DNA of 34,347 nt, taken from positions 1 through 34,347 of the forward strand of contig CADBOZ010000034.1 of assembly GCA_902796515.1 (NCBI GenBank), in the 5' to 3' direction. How positions within the stretch are numbered: position 1 is the stretch's first letter; each line of letters begins with the position of its first letter. The position numbers and the translations under genes are program-made. Under the pieces are notes generated by a model, which did not search any database, was not told the origin of the DNA, and saw nothing but the letters and a program-made list of their open reading frames with translations. Below, piece by piece: positions 22,124-31,836 of this stretch. Source of the DNA: an uncultured bacterium. GTDB lineage: Bacteria; Cyanobacteriota; Vampirovibrionia; Gastranaerophilales; Gastranaerophilaceae.

Positions 22124-23584
22124 ATGGATTTAAGTACAATAGTAAAAAATATAAAAACGCGTGAAGTATTAAATTTTAAAGATATAGATATAAAGGGAAT
22201 TTCATATAATTCAAATACAATAAATTCTCATGAAATTTTTGTCTGCCTCAAGGGTGAACATGTAGACGGACATGATTTTGCGCAAAAAGCTTTTGAAAAA
22301 GGTGCAGTTGCGCTTATGACTGAAAAACCTTTAAATATAGAAATACCGCAGCTTGTTGTGGAATCAACACAGGAAAGCATTGCTGACTTAGCAGCGTTAT
22401 TTTATCATAATCCGAGTTATGAGCTTAATCTGATGGGAGTAACCGGAACAAACGGAAAAACCACGGTTGCTCACCTTGTGCAAAAAATATTTGAACATGA
22501 CAGAAAAAAATGCGCTCTAATAGGAACGCTCGGATATAAATTATCGTCGGGAGATGATTATCTTGAAGCAAAACACACAACGCCGCAAGCTCCTCAAATG
22601 CAGGAAACTCTTCAAAAAATACTTAAGGCGGATGTACTAAATGTTATAACCGAAGTTTCAAGCCACGCTCTTGAACAATTCAGGGTTAAAAACTGCAAAT
22701 TTTCGGGTGCGATATTCACGAATTTGACACAGGATCACCTTGATTATCATATAACCATGGAAAATTACTTTAATGCCAAAGCAAAACTCTTCAAAGGTTT
22801 GAAAAAAGGTAATTTTGCCGTAGTTAATAATGACGACAAGTATGCTTCAAAATTAATCAATTTAATTGATAAAGAAGTAACAATTTTAACCTGCGGTGTT
22901 AAAAACCATTCCGACGTTATGGCGAAAGATATTGAATTTATGTCTGACGGTGTTTCTTTTAACTGTGTGTACAAAGATAAAAAAATTCCTTTTAAACTGC
23001 ATCTTAACGGAATGTTCAGTGTATATAACTGCCTTGTTGCAATTGCGGCAGGAATTTTAAACAATATAAGTCTTGAAACAATTAAAGAGGCTCTTGAAGA
23101 TACAAGAAGCGTTGCGGGAAGATTTGAAATAATTCAATCAAATCCTATGGTGATAGTTGATTATGCTCACACTCCCGACGGACTGGAAAATATATTAAGA
23201 GCCGCAAGGGAATTGACGCCAAAAGACGGAAATTTAATTTGTCTTTTTGGCTGCGGAGGAAACAGAGATTGTACAAAAAGACCGAAGATGGGAGAAATTG
23301 CCCAGCGTTTGTGTGATAAAATAGTTATCACATCAGATAATCCGCGTTCGGAAGATCCTCAGCAAATCATAAGTGATATTTTATCGGGTCTTGCACTTAT
23401 TAATCCGAAGACGGTTTTTGTTGAACCCGACAGACGTCTTGCAATAAAGATTTTAAAAGATATATCAAAAGAAAACGATGTTCTTGTTTTGGCGGGTAAG
23501 GGACATGAAACATATCAAATTCTTGCCGATAAAACTATTCATTTTGATGACAGGGAAGAAGTTAAAAAGATTTTTGGTGAATAA
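22124..23584 (+). CDS. murE: UDP-MurNAc-tripeptide synthetase (meso-DAP-adding)
   Basis: A 486-residue Mur ligase adding the third residue of the peptidoglycan stem peptide in the cytoplasm. ATP loop GVTGTNGKTT (105-114), HTTPQAP (151-157) for the UDP-sugar region, EVSSHAL (177-183), TNLTQDHLDYH (199-209) with carbamylated K219 expected nearby. DNPR (405-408) is the signature of meso-diaminopimelate specificity, pointing to a DAP-type wall. The frame opens at TTG 22079, but ATG 22124 has AAGGA at good spacing and the family N-terminus, so it is the start. It is convergent with corA, 7 nt apart. Confidence 0.96.
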   Translation: MDLSTIVKNIKTREVLNFKDIDIKGISYNSNTINSHEIFVCLKGEHVDGHDFAQKAFEKGAVALMTEKPLNIEIPQLVVESTQESIADLAALFYHNPSYELNLMGVTGTNGKTTVAHLVQKIFEHDRKKCALIGTLGYKLSSGDDYLEAKHTTPQAPQMQETLQKILKADVLNVITEVSSHALEQFRVKNCKFSGAIFTNLTQDHLDYHITMENYFNAKAKLFKGLKKGNFAVVNNDDKYASKLINLIDKEVTILTCGVKNHSDVMAKDIEFMSDGVSFNCVYKDKKIPFKLHLNGMFSVYNCLVAIAAGILNNISLETIKEALEDTRSVAGRFEIIQSNPMVIVDYAHTPDGLENILRAARELTPKDGNLICLFGCGGNRDCTKRPKMGEIAQRLCDKIVITSDNPRSEDPQQIISDILSGLALINPKTVFVEPDRRLAIKILKDISKENDVLVLAGKGHETYQILADKTIHFDDREEVKKIFGE

Positions 23585-23591
23585 ATTCTGA

Positions 23592-24542
23592 TTAAAACAT
23601 CCCTTTTTTTGCAAAGAATATAGCAGCTAATATTGCGGCAATAAGTGAAATTACGCTTACGATTAAAAAGCCGTATTGATTTGCCGCAAACGGAACGGCA
23701 ACATTCATTCCCCAGAAGCTTGAAAACATTGTCGGTATTGCAAAAATAATAGCTATTGAAGTTAAAAATTTCATAACGATATTTAAGTTGTTGGAAATTA
23801 TTGAAGCAAAAGCATCCATCATATTTTCCAAGATGTTTCTGTGCATTTCAACCATTTCAAGCGCCTGTTTGTTTTCAATAATTACGTCTTCCAGTAAATC
23901 AATATCATCTTCGGAGAATTTCAAAAGAGAATTTTGTTTTGAAGATTGGGTTAAGCGCATAATCTTTTGAAGTACAACATAATTATCGCGAAGAGCCGTT
24001 GTAAAATATACAAGAGATTTCTGAACTTCAAATAATTGGAACAATGCTTTATTTTTCATTGTTTTTCTGAGTTCTTCTTCTATTTCTTCGGATTGCTTAT
24101 AAATATTGTTTAAGTATCTGATATAGTACTTTGTTGAGCGGAATAATATATCAAGTAAAAATTTCGTTTTATCTCTTGTATCAAAAGAATGAGATGTTTC
24201 TTTGTTAAACGAGCCTATAACTTTGTTTTTCTTTGAAGATACGGTTATAAAACCCCGTTCGGTAAAAATTATACCGAGAGGCAATGTATCATAAGTTCCT
24301 TCGTCTTCCATTAAAGGAAGGTTGATAATTATTAATACACAGTCGTCTTCAAGTTCAATACGTGAGCGTTCATCTACGTCAAGAGAATTTCTTAAAAAAC
24401 TTTCATCAAGATTAAGAATAAGAGAAACTTTTTGAATTTCGTCATAAGTAGGATTTATAAGATTAAACCATGAGCCGCTTTGAGCTTCATTAATTCCCAA
24501 TTCAACCAGTTTTTTTTCTGCAGTTTTTAAAATTTCTATCAC
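23592..24542 (-). CDS. corA: CorA-family Mg2+/Co2+ transporter
   Basis: A 316-residue divalent-cation channel, pentameric in the family. A large cytoplasmic alpha/beta domain leads to the long stalk helix (about 150-255). TM1 (about 258-277) ends in the selectivity motif G278-M-N280 (FWGMN), and TM2 (about 291-310) is followed by the basic KKGMF end. The start is GTG 24542 with AAGGG 8 nt upstream. No terminator lies between it and murE. Mg2+ uptake is the usual role; metal preference cannot be told. Confidence 0.95.
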   Translation of the reverse strand: MIEILKTAEKKLVELGINEAQSGSWFNLINPTYDEIQKVSLILNLDESFLRNSLDVDERSRIELEDDCVLIIINLPLMEDEGTYDTLPLGIIFTERGFITVSSKKNKVIGSFNKETSHSFDTRDKTKFLLDILFRSTKYYIRYLNNIYKQSEEIEEELRKTMKNKALFQLFEVQKSLVYFTTALRDNYVVLQKIMRLTQSSKQNSLLKFSEDDIDLLEDVIIENKQALEMVEMHRNILENMMDAFASIISNNLNIVMKFLTSIAIIFAIPTMFSSFWGMNVAVPFAANQYGFLIVSVISLIAAILAAIFFAKKGMF

Positions 24543-24612
24543 TTCTGCATCCCTTTTTTAGCTCGTAACAATATTAAACTACACATAAATAAATAAGTAA
24601 ACATAAAAATAA

Positions 24613-24634
24613 AACCTCTTTGTTTCAAGAGGTT
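24613..24634 (-). terminator. Terminator of the 24660-25010 gene
   Basis: AACCTCTT / AAGAGGTT, 8 bp, 6-nt loop TGTTTC; on the minus strand it runs into TTTATTTTTATG. It separates the small helical gene from corA. Confidence 0.75.
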
Positions 24635-24659
24635 GTAAATACACACTACTTAAATTTTT

Positions 24660-25010
24660 TTATGCAATAGACGGACGAGGTTCTTTTGCAAGTTTTCTGT
24701 TTAACTCGTTCTTCTTTGCCATTTGCGCCTCAACAACTTTTCTTGCAGCTTCGGCAATTCTTTCTTTCTTTGTTTTTGGCGATTTCATTTTTGTATATTG
24801 AATGTTCATTGAAATTGCTTTTGAACATATATCTCTTAATGTTTGTTGTATTCGAAATGCTTCCATATGGGCATTTGCATAATCGTTTATTGTTGCCATC
24901 ATTTTGTTCGGATCAATCATTGAGTTTTCGACGATGGCATTATCTACTTTTAAGCTTTGATATTTTTTAACCAGAGCTCTGTCTAATTGATCCTGCGCAC
25001 CTATTGACAT
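24660..25010 (-). CDS. Small helical basic protein, function unknown
   Basis: A 116-residue protein from ATG 25010 (AGGAA 7 nt upstream). The frame opens at TTG/ATG near 25067, but no ribosome-binding site is there and a possible -10 (TATTAT region) lies inside the extension. It begins MSIGAQDQLDRALVKKYQSL, has a central helical region (IDPNKMMATINDYANAHMEAF) and a very basic Ala/Lys-rich C-terminal helix ending AKEPRPSIA. There is no membrane segment. It is flanked by terminators on both sides, so monocistronic. Size and helicity vaguely recall WXG100/flagellar-hook-type small proteins, but no WXG or equivalent motif is present. Confidence 0.75.
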   Translation of the reverse strand: MSIGAQDQLDRALVKKYQSLKVDNAIVENSMIDPNKMMATINDYANAHMEAFRIQQTLRDICSKAISMNIQYTKMKSPKTKKERIAEAARKVVEAQMAKKNELNRKLAKEPRPSIA

Positions 25011-25105
25011 ACTTAAATTCCTATATAATATCTCTCTTACTTTTATAAAGTATTTTTTTGTCATCAAATTGCTTTATTGTAAACATGTCTTTACAATCCT
25101 TAATA

Positions 25106-25138
25106 AAAAAACAGTCAGGATTTTCCTGACTGTTTTTT
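25106..25138. terminator. Terminator of the birA-oadGAB operon
   Basis: A perfect 15-bp stem AAAAAACAGTCAGGA / TCCTGACTGTTTTTT with a 3-nt loop, 20 bp past the oadB stop. It has U-tracts in both directions. Confidence 0.94.
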
Positions 25139-25158
25139 GAAATTAGCTTTATATTGTT

Positions 25159-26343
25159 TTACTGTACGCAAACCGTAAGCAATACACCTGCTGCTACTGC
25201 TGAACCGATAACCCCTGCAACATTCGGGCCCATAGCATGCATTAATAAGTAGTTATTCGGATTAAATTCCAAGCCTACTTTATTTGATACACGGGCTGCC
25301 ATAGGAACGGCAGATACACCGGCAGAGCCTATCAGAGGATTGATTTTTTCTTTAGATACAAGGTTCATAATCTTTGCCATAATAACACCCGCTGCGGTTG
25401 CAAGAGAAAAGGCAACGATACCGAGAATTAAAATAAACAAAGTCTGAACCGTTAAAAATTGGTCGGCTGATAGTTTTGAACCTACCGATAAACCTAAAAA
25501 TATTGTAATAATATTAATCAAGGCATTTTGCATTGTGTTTGAAAGTCTTTCAACAACTCCGCATTCTTTGCATAAATTACCGAAAGCTAAAGCTCCGACA
25601 AGAGGACAAGCACTCGGTAAGAATAAAATACAAAGAGATAAAACAAGGAGCGGGAAAACGATTTTTTCACGTTTTGACACTTCTCTTAGTTGGCTCATTT
25701 GTATTTGTCTTTCTTCTTTTGTTGTTAAAAGTTTCATTATCGGAGGCTGAATAACGGGAACTAAAGCCATATAAGAATAAGCTGCAACCGCTATTGCACC
25801 CAATAATTCGGGAGCTAATTTGGAAGTTACATAAATTGAAGTCGGGCCATCCGCACCGCCAATTATACCGATTGCACCGGCTTGAGGCAAAGTAAACCCA
25901 AACACGCAAAGAGCGAGCAGCAGTGCGCCGAATATACCAAATTGAGCCGCACCGCCTAAAAATGCGGTTTTCGGGTTAGCAAGCAGCGGGCCGAAATCAG
26001 TCATTGCACCTACTCCCATAAAGATGATTAGCGGGAATAAACCTTGATGTATACCTGCTTCATAAATAATATTTAAAAAGCCGCCCGGTTCCGTCATTCC
26101 GGCACCCGGAATATTTGACAAAAATCCGCCGAATGCTATCGGAATTAAAAGCAACGGTTCATATTGCTTTTTAATCCCAAGCCACATTAAAAACAAACAA
26201 ATTACAAGCATAATCGGAGAACCGTATTGATGCAGGAATTGTTCAAAAGCCGATTGAATATTGGGGTCGGGCTGCTGCACGAAATTATACAGACCTGTTT
26301 CGTGCCATAAATGTAAGAAAATATCACCTATATTTACTGTCAT
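25159..26343 (-). CDS. oadB: Oxaloacetate decarboxylase beta subunit (Na+ pump)
   Basis: A 394-residue polytopic membrane protein with about nine hydrophobic segments. [20 protein letters not shown] contains the key Asp (IGGADGPT) of the Na+/carboxybiotin site, followed by [16 protein letters not shown], both highly conserved in OadB/MmdB/GcdB. It decarboxylates carboxybiotin on the alpha subunit and exports Na+. The conserved [19 protein letters not shown] block closes the protein. ATG 26343 has AGGAGTAAG upstream, 10 nt after oadA. The HMGL-type alpha subunit next door points to oxaloacetate rather than methylmalonyl-CoA or glutaconyl-CoA. Confidence 0.95.
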   Translation of the reverse strand: MTVNIGDIFLHLWHETGLYNFVQQPDPNIQSAFEQFLHQYGSPIMLVICLFLMWLGIKKQYEPLLLIPIAFGGFLSNIPGAGMTEPGGFLNIIYEAGIHQGLFPLIIFMGVGAMTDFGPLLANPKTAFLGGAAQFGIFGALLLALCVFGFTLPQAGAIGIIGGADGPTSIYVTSKLAPELLGAIAVAAYSYMALVPVIQPPIMKLLTTKEERQIQMSQLREVSKREKIVFPLLVLSLCILFLPSACPLVGALAFGNLCKECGVVERLSNTMQNALINIITIFLGLSVGSKLSADQFLTVQTLFILILGIVAFSLATAAGVIMAKIMNLVSKEKINPLIGSAGVSAVPMAARVSNKVGLEFNPNNYLLMHAMGPNVAGVIGSAVAAGVLLTVCVQ

Positions 26344-26353
26344 AATCTTACTC

Positions 26354-28156
26354 CTAACCTAATACAACCAGTGTTTGACCGTTTACAACTTTGTCACCCT
26401 GAGCAACATCGATTGATAAAACTTTACCTGCGGACGGCGATTTGATTTCTGTTTCCATTTTCATTGCTTCAACAACAAGAAGTACATCGCCTTCAGCAAT
26501 AGTATCACCGACAGAAACTTCAATTCTTAATACATTTCCGGGTAAAGCCGCTTTAACGGGTGTTCCGTCGCCTGAAGCTGCAGTTGTTGTTTCTTCAATT
26601 CCGTCCGTTACTTTAAAGTCATAAGATTTTCCGTTAACGGTAGCTTTAGAGCCGTCAAGTTTAACAGAGTATTTTTTACCGTTTAAAGTAACCGTACAGC
26701 CGTTTGATGAAGCCGATGAAGCTTTTGCTTCGCCGCCGGCAACTTTGTTAACCGAAACAGTTCCTTTTCCTAGTAAAAATTCAATACCTTTGTCAACGTT
26801 TCCGTCTTTACATGCAGCTGATATAAAGATATTTTCTTCCGTAACGGGAAGTCCTGCTTCTTCAAGACGTTTTTTTGCCGCTTCAACACCTTTTTCGGGG
26901 TCTTTTTCATTTATATCAACAACATGTTCTGTTGTTGGCTGCATTCCGATTTTTTCTTCCGCCCATTTAACAAGTTCAGGATCAGGTTCGCACGGAGTTT
27001 TTCCGAAATATCCCAGAAGCATTTTAGCATAACCGGGGTTTGCTTTATCCCAAGGTTTATCTGAAATTGCATTAAGGAATGATTGTTGAGCATAGAATTG
27101 TGAAACGGGAGTAACGGATGTAGCATATCCGCCACGTTCCACCACTTCTTTCATATTTGCAATTAATTTCGGGAATTTATCAAGCATACCCATATCTTTT
27201 AGCTGATTAACGGTTGTAGCCGTAGCTCCGCCCGGCAGGGGTGCTTGAATTAAAATCGGATTAACCGCAAGTGAAATAGGAGAAATCGGATAATCTTTCA
27301 TGCATTCTTTGAAGATTTCTTCCGTTTCCATAATTTTCTTAATATCTAAGCCGAGGTCATAATCCGTACCTTTTAAAGCGTGCCACATTGAAATGATATC
27401 AGGTTGACCTGTTCCGCCGGAAACAGGTTTCATAGCTAAATCTATTCCGTCTGCGCCGCCGTCAAGTGCTGCAAGGTACGCTGCCAGTCCTGTTCCTGCT
27501 GTTTCATGCGAATGGAAGCGGATATGAGCATCGGCACCTAATAATTCTCTTGCCATTTTAACTGTTTCATATACTTTTCTCGGGTTTGAAGTTCCTGAAG
27601 CATCTTTGAATGCCAGAGAGTCGAAAGGAAGACCCGAATCAAGAATGTTTCTTAAAACTCTTTCATAAAAAGCAACGTCATGCGCTCCTTCGCAACCGTA
27701 AGGAAGTTCCATCATTGTAATTGTTACTTCGTGAGAAAGTCCGTGCTTTTTAATTGAATTTGCAGAATCAATTAAATTATTAACATCGTTTAAAGCGTCA
27801 AAGTTTCTTATAACATTAACGCCGTGTTTTGCAAACATTTTAGCGTGAAGGTCAATGATATCTCTCGGCTGAGAGTTTAAACCTACTACATTAACCCCTC
27901 TTGCCAATGATTGTAATTTAACGTCGGGGCCGACTGCCGCTCTTATTTTATCCATTGTTTCAAATGCATTTTCATTACAGAAGAAAATAGGAGCTTGAAA
28001 TCTTGCACCGCCTGCTGTTTCAAAGTGCCTTAAACCGGCATTAACTGCCGCCTGAAGTGCGGGAATGAAATCATCAACAAGTACTTTTGCCCCGTAAATA
28101 GATTGGAAACCGTCACGGAATGAGGTATCCATAACTTTAATTTGTTTTTTTGTCAT
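26354..28156 (-). CDS. oadA: Biotin-dependent decarboxylase alpha subunit (OadA-type, divergent active site)
   Basis: A 600-residue protein: carboxyltransferase TIM barrel (about 5-290), PYC_OADA-type helical domain (about 300-460), Gly/Ala/Ser linker and biotinyl domain with AMKM (biotin on K566). Metal ligands expected at D15, K184 (FKDASG), H215 and H217 (FHSHETAG). The barrel motifs differ from classical OadA/pyruvate carboxylase: [10 protein letters not shown] instead of D-T-x-x-R-D-A-H-Q-S, [10 protein letters not shown] instead of E-x-W-G-G-A-T-F, and DASGTSNP instead of DMAGLLTP. So the keto-acid could differ from oxaloacetate. Adjacent oadB, oadG and birA support a working biotin-dependent Na+ pump. 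ATG 28156 has GAGGAT. Confidence 0.93.
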   Translation of the reverse strand: MTKKQIKVMDTSFRDGFQSIYGAKVLVDDFIPALQAAVNAGLRHFETAGGARFQAPIFFCNENAFETMDKIRAAVGPDVKLQSLARGVNVVGLNSQPRDIIDLHAKMFAKHGVNVIRNFDALNDVNNLIDSANSIKKHGLSHEVTITMMELPYGCEGAHDVAFYERVLRNILDSGLPFDSLAFKDASGTSNPRKVYETVKMARELLGADAHIRFHSHETAGTGLAAYLAALDGGADGIDLAMKPVSGGTGQPDIISMWHALKGTDYDLGLDIKKIMETEEIFKECMKDYPISPISLAVNPILIQAPLPGGATATTVNQLKDMGMLDKFPKLIANMKEVVERGGYATSVTPVSQFYAQQSFLNAISDKPWDKANPGYAKMLLGYFGKTPCEPDPELVKWAEEKIGMQPTTEHVVDINEKDPEKGVEAAKKRLEEAGLPVTEENIFISAACKDGNVDKGIEFLLGKGTVSVNKVAGGEAKASSASSNGCTVTLNGKKYSVKLDGSKATVNGKSYDFKVTDGIEETTTAASGDGTPVKAALPGNVLRIEVSVGDTIAEGDVLLVVEAMKMETEIKSPSAGKVLSIDVAQGDKVVNGQTLVVLG

Positions 28157-28191
28157 TTATTTATCCTCTTTTAAAATAGTATTAATTTGTT

Positions 28192-28416
28192 TTATGAGCG
28201 AGCAATAGCAATAGCAAGAGCTATTTCAGACTCGTCATTTGTTTTTGCTTTTACCTTGGTTTCTTCAACTGCTTCCGGCCAGATTTTATTGATAAATCCT
28301 ATGCATTTTGTCATAATCAGCATGGATAAAACCAGAACCACAAGAAAACCGAATACTATGCCCATAGCGACAACCATAATTGTTCCGCCTTGAGCCCATA
28401 GTTCAGCGTTTAACAT
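28192..28416 (-). CDS. oadG: Oxaloacetate decarboxylase gamma subunit
   Basis: A 74-residue protein with one membrane helix (about 13-35, VVAMGIVFGFLVVLVLSMLIM) and a short charged tail rich in Glu/Lys/Ala. This is the OadG layout; the gamma subunit holds alpha and beta together and aids assembly. AGGAG precedes ATG 28416. The start overlaps the end of birA by 7 nt. The tail lacks the His-rich end seen in some OadG proteins that bind Zn2+. Confidence 0.9.
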   Translation of the reverse strand: MLNAELWAQGGTIMVVAMGIVFGFLVVLVLSMLIMTKCIGFINKIWPEAVEETKVKAKTNDESEIALAIAIARS

Positions 28417-28976
28417 AATATTTCTCCTTTTATTCCGTTAACTAGAAAATCATCATATTCTTTTTCAAAATTTGATAAAAATAAATTTAAAAACCCTTCT
28501 TTATCAATATTTTTTCCCGTTTCTAAATATATTGATGTAGCGGGGATATCTATGTTTTTTATATCTTCTTCATTCAGGTTTAAATTTATCCCGCAGCCGA
28601 CAATAATACCTTTGCATTTTTGACCGATAAATTCCGATTCCGCCAGAAAACCCGCTATTTTTTTACCGTTTATAAGTATGTCGTTCGGATATTTAAAAGC
28701 AGTTTTAATGCCGTAGTTTTCAATGGTTTTAGCGCCGATAAGCGCAATAAATCTTGTTAATTCATTTATGTGTTCAAGGTTTTCGGGTTTTAAAATTATT
28801 GAAACATAAATATTTCCGCCGTTAGTATCCGTAGAATACCAGTATCGCTCAAATTGCCCGTGACCCTTAGACTGAATATCAGCAGATATCACGTCGAAAT
28901 TTGATAACTCCTCCAGATATTTATGAGCGAAAACACTGGTTGAATTCAACTCTTTGTAGTGTTTAATGCTTAGCAT
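28410..28976 (-). CDS. birA: Biotin-protein ligase (group I, no DNA-binding domain)
   Basis: A 188-residue BirA-type catalytic domain: biotin/AMP loop SKGHGQFERYWYS (a variant of G-R-G-R-x-G-R-x-W), GGNIYVSIIL, KYPNDILINGKKIAGFLAE, and VGCGINLN. It lacks the N-terminal helix-turn-helix, so it is an enzyme only. The start is taken as ATG 28976, 6 nt after TGCTATTAT with no Shine-Dalgarno; an upstream extension to 29006 would precede the promoter. It leads the operon encoding its own substrate, the biotin protein OadA. Confidence 0.92.
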   Translation of the reverse strand: MLSIKHYKELNSTSVFAHKYLEELSNFDVISADIQSKGHGQFERYWYSTDTNGGNIYVSIILKPENLEHINELTRFIALIGAKTIENYGIKTAFKYPNDILINGKKIAGFLAESEFIGQKCKGIIVGCGINLNLNEEDIKNIDIPATSIYLETGKNIDKEGFLNLFLSNFEKEYDDFLVNGIKGEILC

Positions 28977-28982
28977 AGATAT

Positions 28983-29011
28983 ATAATAGCAAAAACAAAA
29001 ATGCAAAACAA
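28983..29011 (-). promoter_or_regulatory. Promoter of birA-oadGAB, predicting a leaderless mRNA
   Basis: On the minus strand TTGTTT (29011-29006), 17-bp spacer ending in TGC, TATTAT (28988-28983), 6 nt, then ATG 28976. The expected transcription start is at or within a base of the start codon. Confidence 0.65.
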
Positions 29012-29040
29012 ATAGAATATATATTGTAATTTTATATAAA

Positions 29041-29072
29041 AAAACTGATAAGGTTTGCGCCTTATCAGTTTT
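29041..29072. terminator. Terminator of ppdK
   Basis: A perfect 13-bp stem AAAACTGATAAGG / CCTTATCAGTTTT with a 6-nt loop, 20 bp past the ppdK stop. It separates ppdK from birA-oad transcription. Confidence 0.93.
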
Positions 29073-29092
29073 AATTTATTTTGAATTATAAA

Positions 29093-31747
29093 CTATTTAC
29101 CTTCAATTACCGCTTGAGCTGCAGCAAGTCTTGCCTGCGGAACTCTGTAAGGAGAGCATGATACATAGTTTAATCCTATTCTGTGTGCATATTTAACGGA
29201 ATCAGGGTCACCGCCGTGTTCACCGCAAATACCGCCGACAAGATTCGGGTTAACTTCTCTTCCTTCATTTATTGACATTTCAATAAGTCTGCCTACACCG
29301 TTAAAGTCAAGCGTTACAAACGGGTTGTAAGGTAAAATCTTTTGTTCAACGTAATTCTTTAAGAATTTACCTTCGGCATCATCTCTTGAATAACCGAATG
29401 TCATTTGAGTTAAGTCATTTGTTCCGTAAGAGAAGAATTCCGCTCTCGGAGCAATTTCGCGAGCTGTCAGAGCTGCACGGGGGATTTCAATCATAGTACC
29501 GAATTTATATTCCAATTGAACTCCTTTTTCTTCCATTACTTCTTTAGCTACTTGAACTAAAGTTGCTTCAGCGGTTTTTAATTCGTTAACATGACCTACA
29601 AGAGGAATCATAACCCAGGGTTTAACGTTAATTCCTTCTTTTTTAACGTCACATGCCGCGCTAAATATTGCTCTTACTTGCATTTCGTTGATTTCAGGAT
29701 ATGTTAAACCAAGACGGCATCCTCTAAGACCCATCATAGGATTAGATTCGGACAAGTTTTCAACGATTTCCAACATTTTTTCGTCTTCCGCATAGTCTTG
29801 TTTTAGTGCTTTTTTAGTTGCAACTTTTTCCACCAATTCAATCTTAGACGGTAAAAATTCGTGAAGCGGAGGGTCTAAAAGTCTTATTGTCATAGGAAGT
29901 TCGCCGATACCTTTAAACATAGCATAGAAATCGCTATATTGCATAGGAAGAAGTTTTGCCAATGCTTCTTTTCTTGCTTCGGTTGTTCCCGCAATAATCA
30001 TTTTTTGAACCCACGGAAGTCTGTCGGGATCCATAAACATATGTTCCGTTCTGCAAAGACCAACACCTTCAGCACCGAATTTTACGGCATTTTCAATGTC
30101 TTTTGGCGTATCTGCGTTAGCTTCAACTTTTAAGGTTTTAATTTCATTTACCCATTTGAAGAATGTTTCAAAGTCGGAATCAATTCCTGCTTCAACAAGT
30201 TCAATAGCACCTTCCATAACTTCACCGGTTCCGCCGTCAAGCGAAATAATGTCGTTTTTATGGAATACTGTACCGTCTGCACATGTTATTGTTTCGTTTG
30301 CTAAATCGATTTTAAGGTCTTCACAACCTGATACACAGGGTTTTCCCATACCTTTAGCAACAACTGCAGCATGCGAAGTAGCACCGCCTCTAAGTGTTAA
30401 AACACCTTGAGAAACTGCCATACCGTGAATATCATCAGGACAGGTTTCAATTCTGACTAAAATAACTTTTTCGCCTGCTTCACCGCGACGGGCTGCTTCT
30501 TCGGTATCAAATACAATCTTACCTACGGCAGCACCGGGAGATGCGTTAACACCTTTGGATACTTTATGAGAGTGTTTAACGGCTGCAGGATTAAAGCAGG
30601 GAAGTAAAACCTGATATACGCTATAAGGGTCAACCTGCATTATAGCTTGTTCTTTAGTGATAATTCCTTCGTTATACATATCAACGGCGATTTTAATAGC
30701 GGCTTTAGCTGTTCTTTTGCCGTTTCTTGTTTGTAAAATCCAGAGTTTACCGCGTTCAATGGTAAATTCCATATCTTGAACATCATGATAGCCCTTTTCA
30801 AGTTGTTTTGCGATATTTACATATTGTTTGTAGATATCGGGCATATCTGTTTCAAGTTCGGCTATTTGTTTCGGCGTTCTGATACCGGCTACAACATCTT
30901 CACCTTGAGCATTTACAAGATATTCACCGTAGAATTTATTTTCTCCGGTTGCGGGGTTTCTTGTGAATGAAACACCTGTAGCACAGTCATTACCCATATT
31001 TCCGAATACCATTGTTTGAACGTTAACTGCGGTTCCGAAATTGTGGTCAATCTTGTTCATTGTTCTGTATGCAACGGCTCTGGGGATGTTCCAGCTTCTG
31101 AATACCGCTTCAATAGCTTCTTGAAGTTGAATGTACGGGTCTTGAGGAAATTCTTTACCCGTTACTTCTTTAATAACATTTTTATAGATGGGAATTAAAG
31201 ATTTCCAGCCTTCTGCCGAAATTTGCGTATCTTCTTTAACTCCTTCTCTTGCTTTTACTTTTTCAACTTCGGATTCAAAATATTTTTGTCTGTCCATATC
31301 CCAGGCAACAGAGCCGAACATTGTTAAAAATCTTCTGTAGCTGTCATAGCAGAAACGCGGATTATTTGTTAATTTAATCATTGCTTCTACTGTTTCATCG
31401 TTCAAACCGAGGTTTAAAATTGTTTCCATCATACCCGGCATTGAAACTCTTGCACCCGAGCGAACGGAAACTAATAACGGATTTGTTGAGTCACCGAATT
31501 TTTTACCTGTTTGTCTTTCGATATCTTTAAGAGCGTCTTTAACTTCATCCATAAGACCTTCAGGCATTTTATTTCCTGCATTGATATATTCCATACAAAC
31601 TTCTGTTGTAATGGTTAATCCCGGAGGAACAGGCAAATCTAAATTAGTCATTTCAGCTAAGTTAGCGCCCTTTCCGCCGAGCAAATTTCTCATATTTGCA
31701 TTGCCTTCTCTAAAAAGCCATACACGTTTTTGTGCTGTTGCTTGCAT
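29093..31747 (-). CDS. ppdK: Pyruvate, phosphate dikinase
   Basis: An 884-residue enzyme interconverting pyruvate + ATP + Pi and PEP + AMP + PPi. The N-terminal ATP-grasp part starts RVWLFREGNANMRNLLGGKG, the swivelling domain carries the phosphohistidine loop LRGGATSHAAVVAKG, and the C-terminal PEP/pyruvate barrel shows GLCRTEHMF, GLRGCRLG, FSYGTNDLTQ and the catalytic Cys of GGICGEHGGDP. The frame is open 21 codons further, but ATG 31747 has a perfect GGAGGTAA 6 nt upstream. In anaerobes it often replaces pyruvate kinase in glycolysis. With oadGAB nearby it connects PEP, pyruvate and oxaloacetate. Confidence 0.97.
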   Translation of the reverse strand: MQATAQKRVWLFREGNANMRNLLGGKGANLAEMTNLDLPVPPGLTITTEVCMEYINAGNKMPEGLMDEVKDALKDIERQTGKKFGDSTNPLLVSVRSGARVSMPGMMETILNLGLNDETVEAMIKLTNNPRFCYDSYRRFLTMFGSVAWDMDRQKYFESEVEKVKAREGVKEDTQISAEGWKSLIPIYKNVIKEVTGKEFPQDPYIQLQEAIEAVFRSWNIPRAVAYRTMNKIDHNFGTAVNVQTMVFGNMGNDCATGVSFTRNPATGENKFYGEYLVNAQGEDVVAGIRTPKQIAELETDMPDIYKQYVNIAKQLEKGYHDVQDMEFTIERGKLWILQTRNGKRTAKAAIKIAVDMYNEGIITKEQAIMQVDPYSVYQVLLPCFNPAAVKHSHKVSKGVNASPGAAVGKIVFDTEEAARRGEAGEKVILVRIETCPDDIHGMAVSQGVLTLRGGATSHAAVVAKGMGKPCVSGCEDLKIDLANETITCADGTVFHKNDIISLDGGTGEVMEGAIELVEAGIDSDFETFFKWVNEIKTLKVEANADTPKDIENAVKFGAEGVGLCRTEHMFMDPDRLPWVQKMIIAGTTEARKEALAKLLPMQYSDFYAMFKGIGELPMTIRLLDPPLHEFLPSKIELVEKVATKKALKQDYAEDEKMLEIVENLSESNPMMGLRGCRLGLTYPEINEMQVRAIFSAACDVKKEGINVKPWVMIPLVGHVNELKTAEATLVQVAKEVMEEKGVQLEYKFGTMIEIPRAALTAREIAPRAEFFSYGTNDLTQMTFGYSRDDAEGKFLKNYVEQKILPYNPFVTLDFNGVGRLIEMSINEGREVNPNLVGGICGEHGGDPDSVKYAHRIGLNYVSCSPYRVPQARLAAAQAVIEGK

Positions 31748-31836
31748 TAAATTACCTCCAAATTCTATAATTTGTATATTGACATTCTGGCAAAATTGTA
31801 ACAAAAACATGCTCTTCGTTCTAATAAAACCGTTAA

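Noticed and set aside
24660-25010. WXG100/ESX-type secreted protein
   Set aside because: Right size and helical, but no W-x-G turn, no export motif and no ESX genes nearby.
31748-31810. N-terminal extension of PPDK to 31810
   Set aside because: A perfect GGAGGTAA lies between it and ATG 31747, and the extension has no family similarity.
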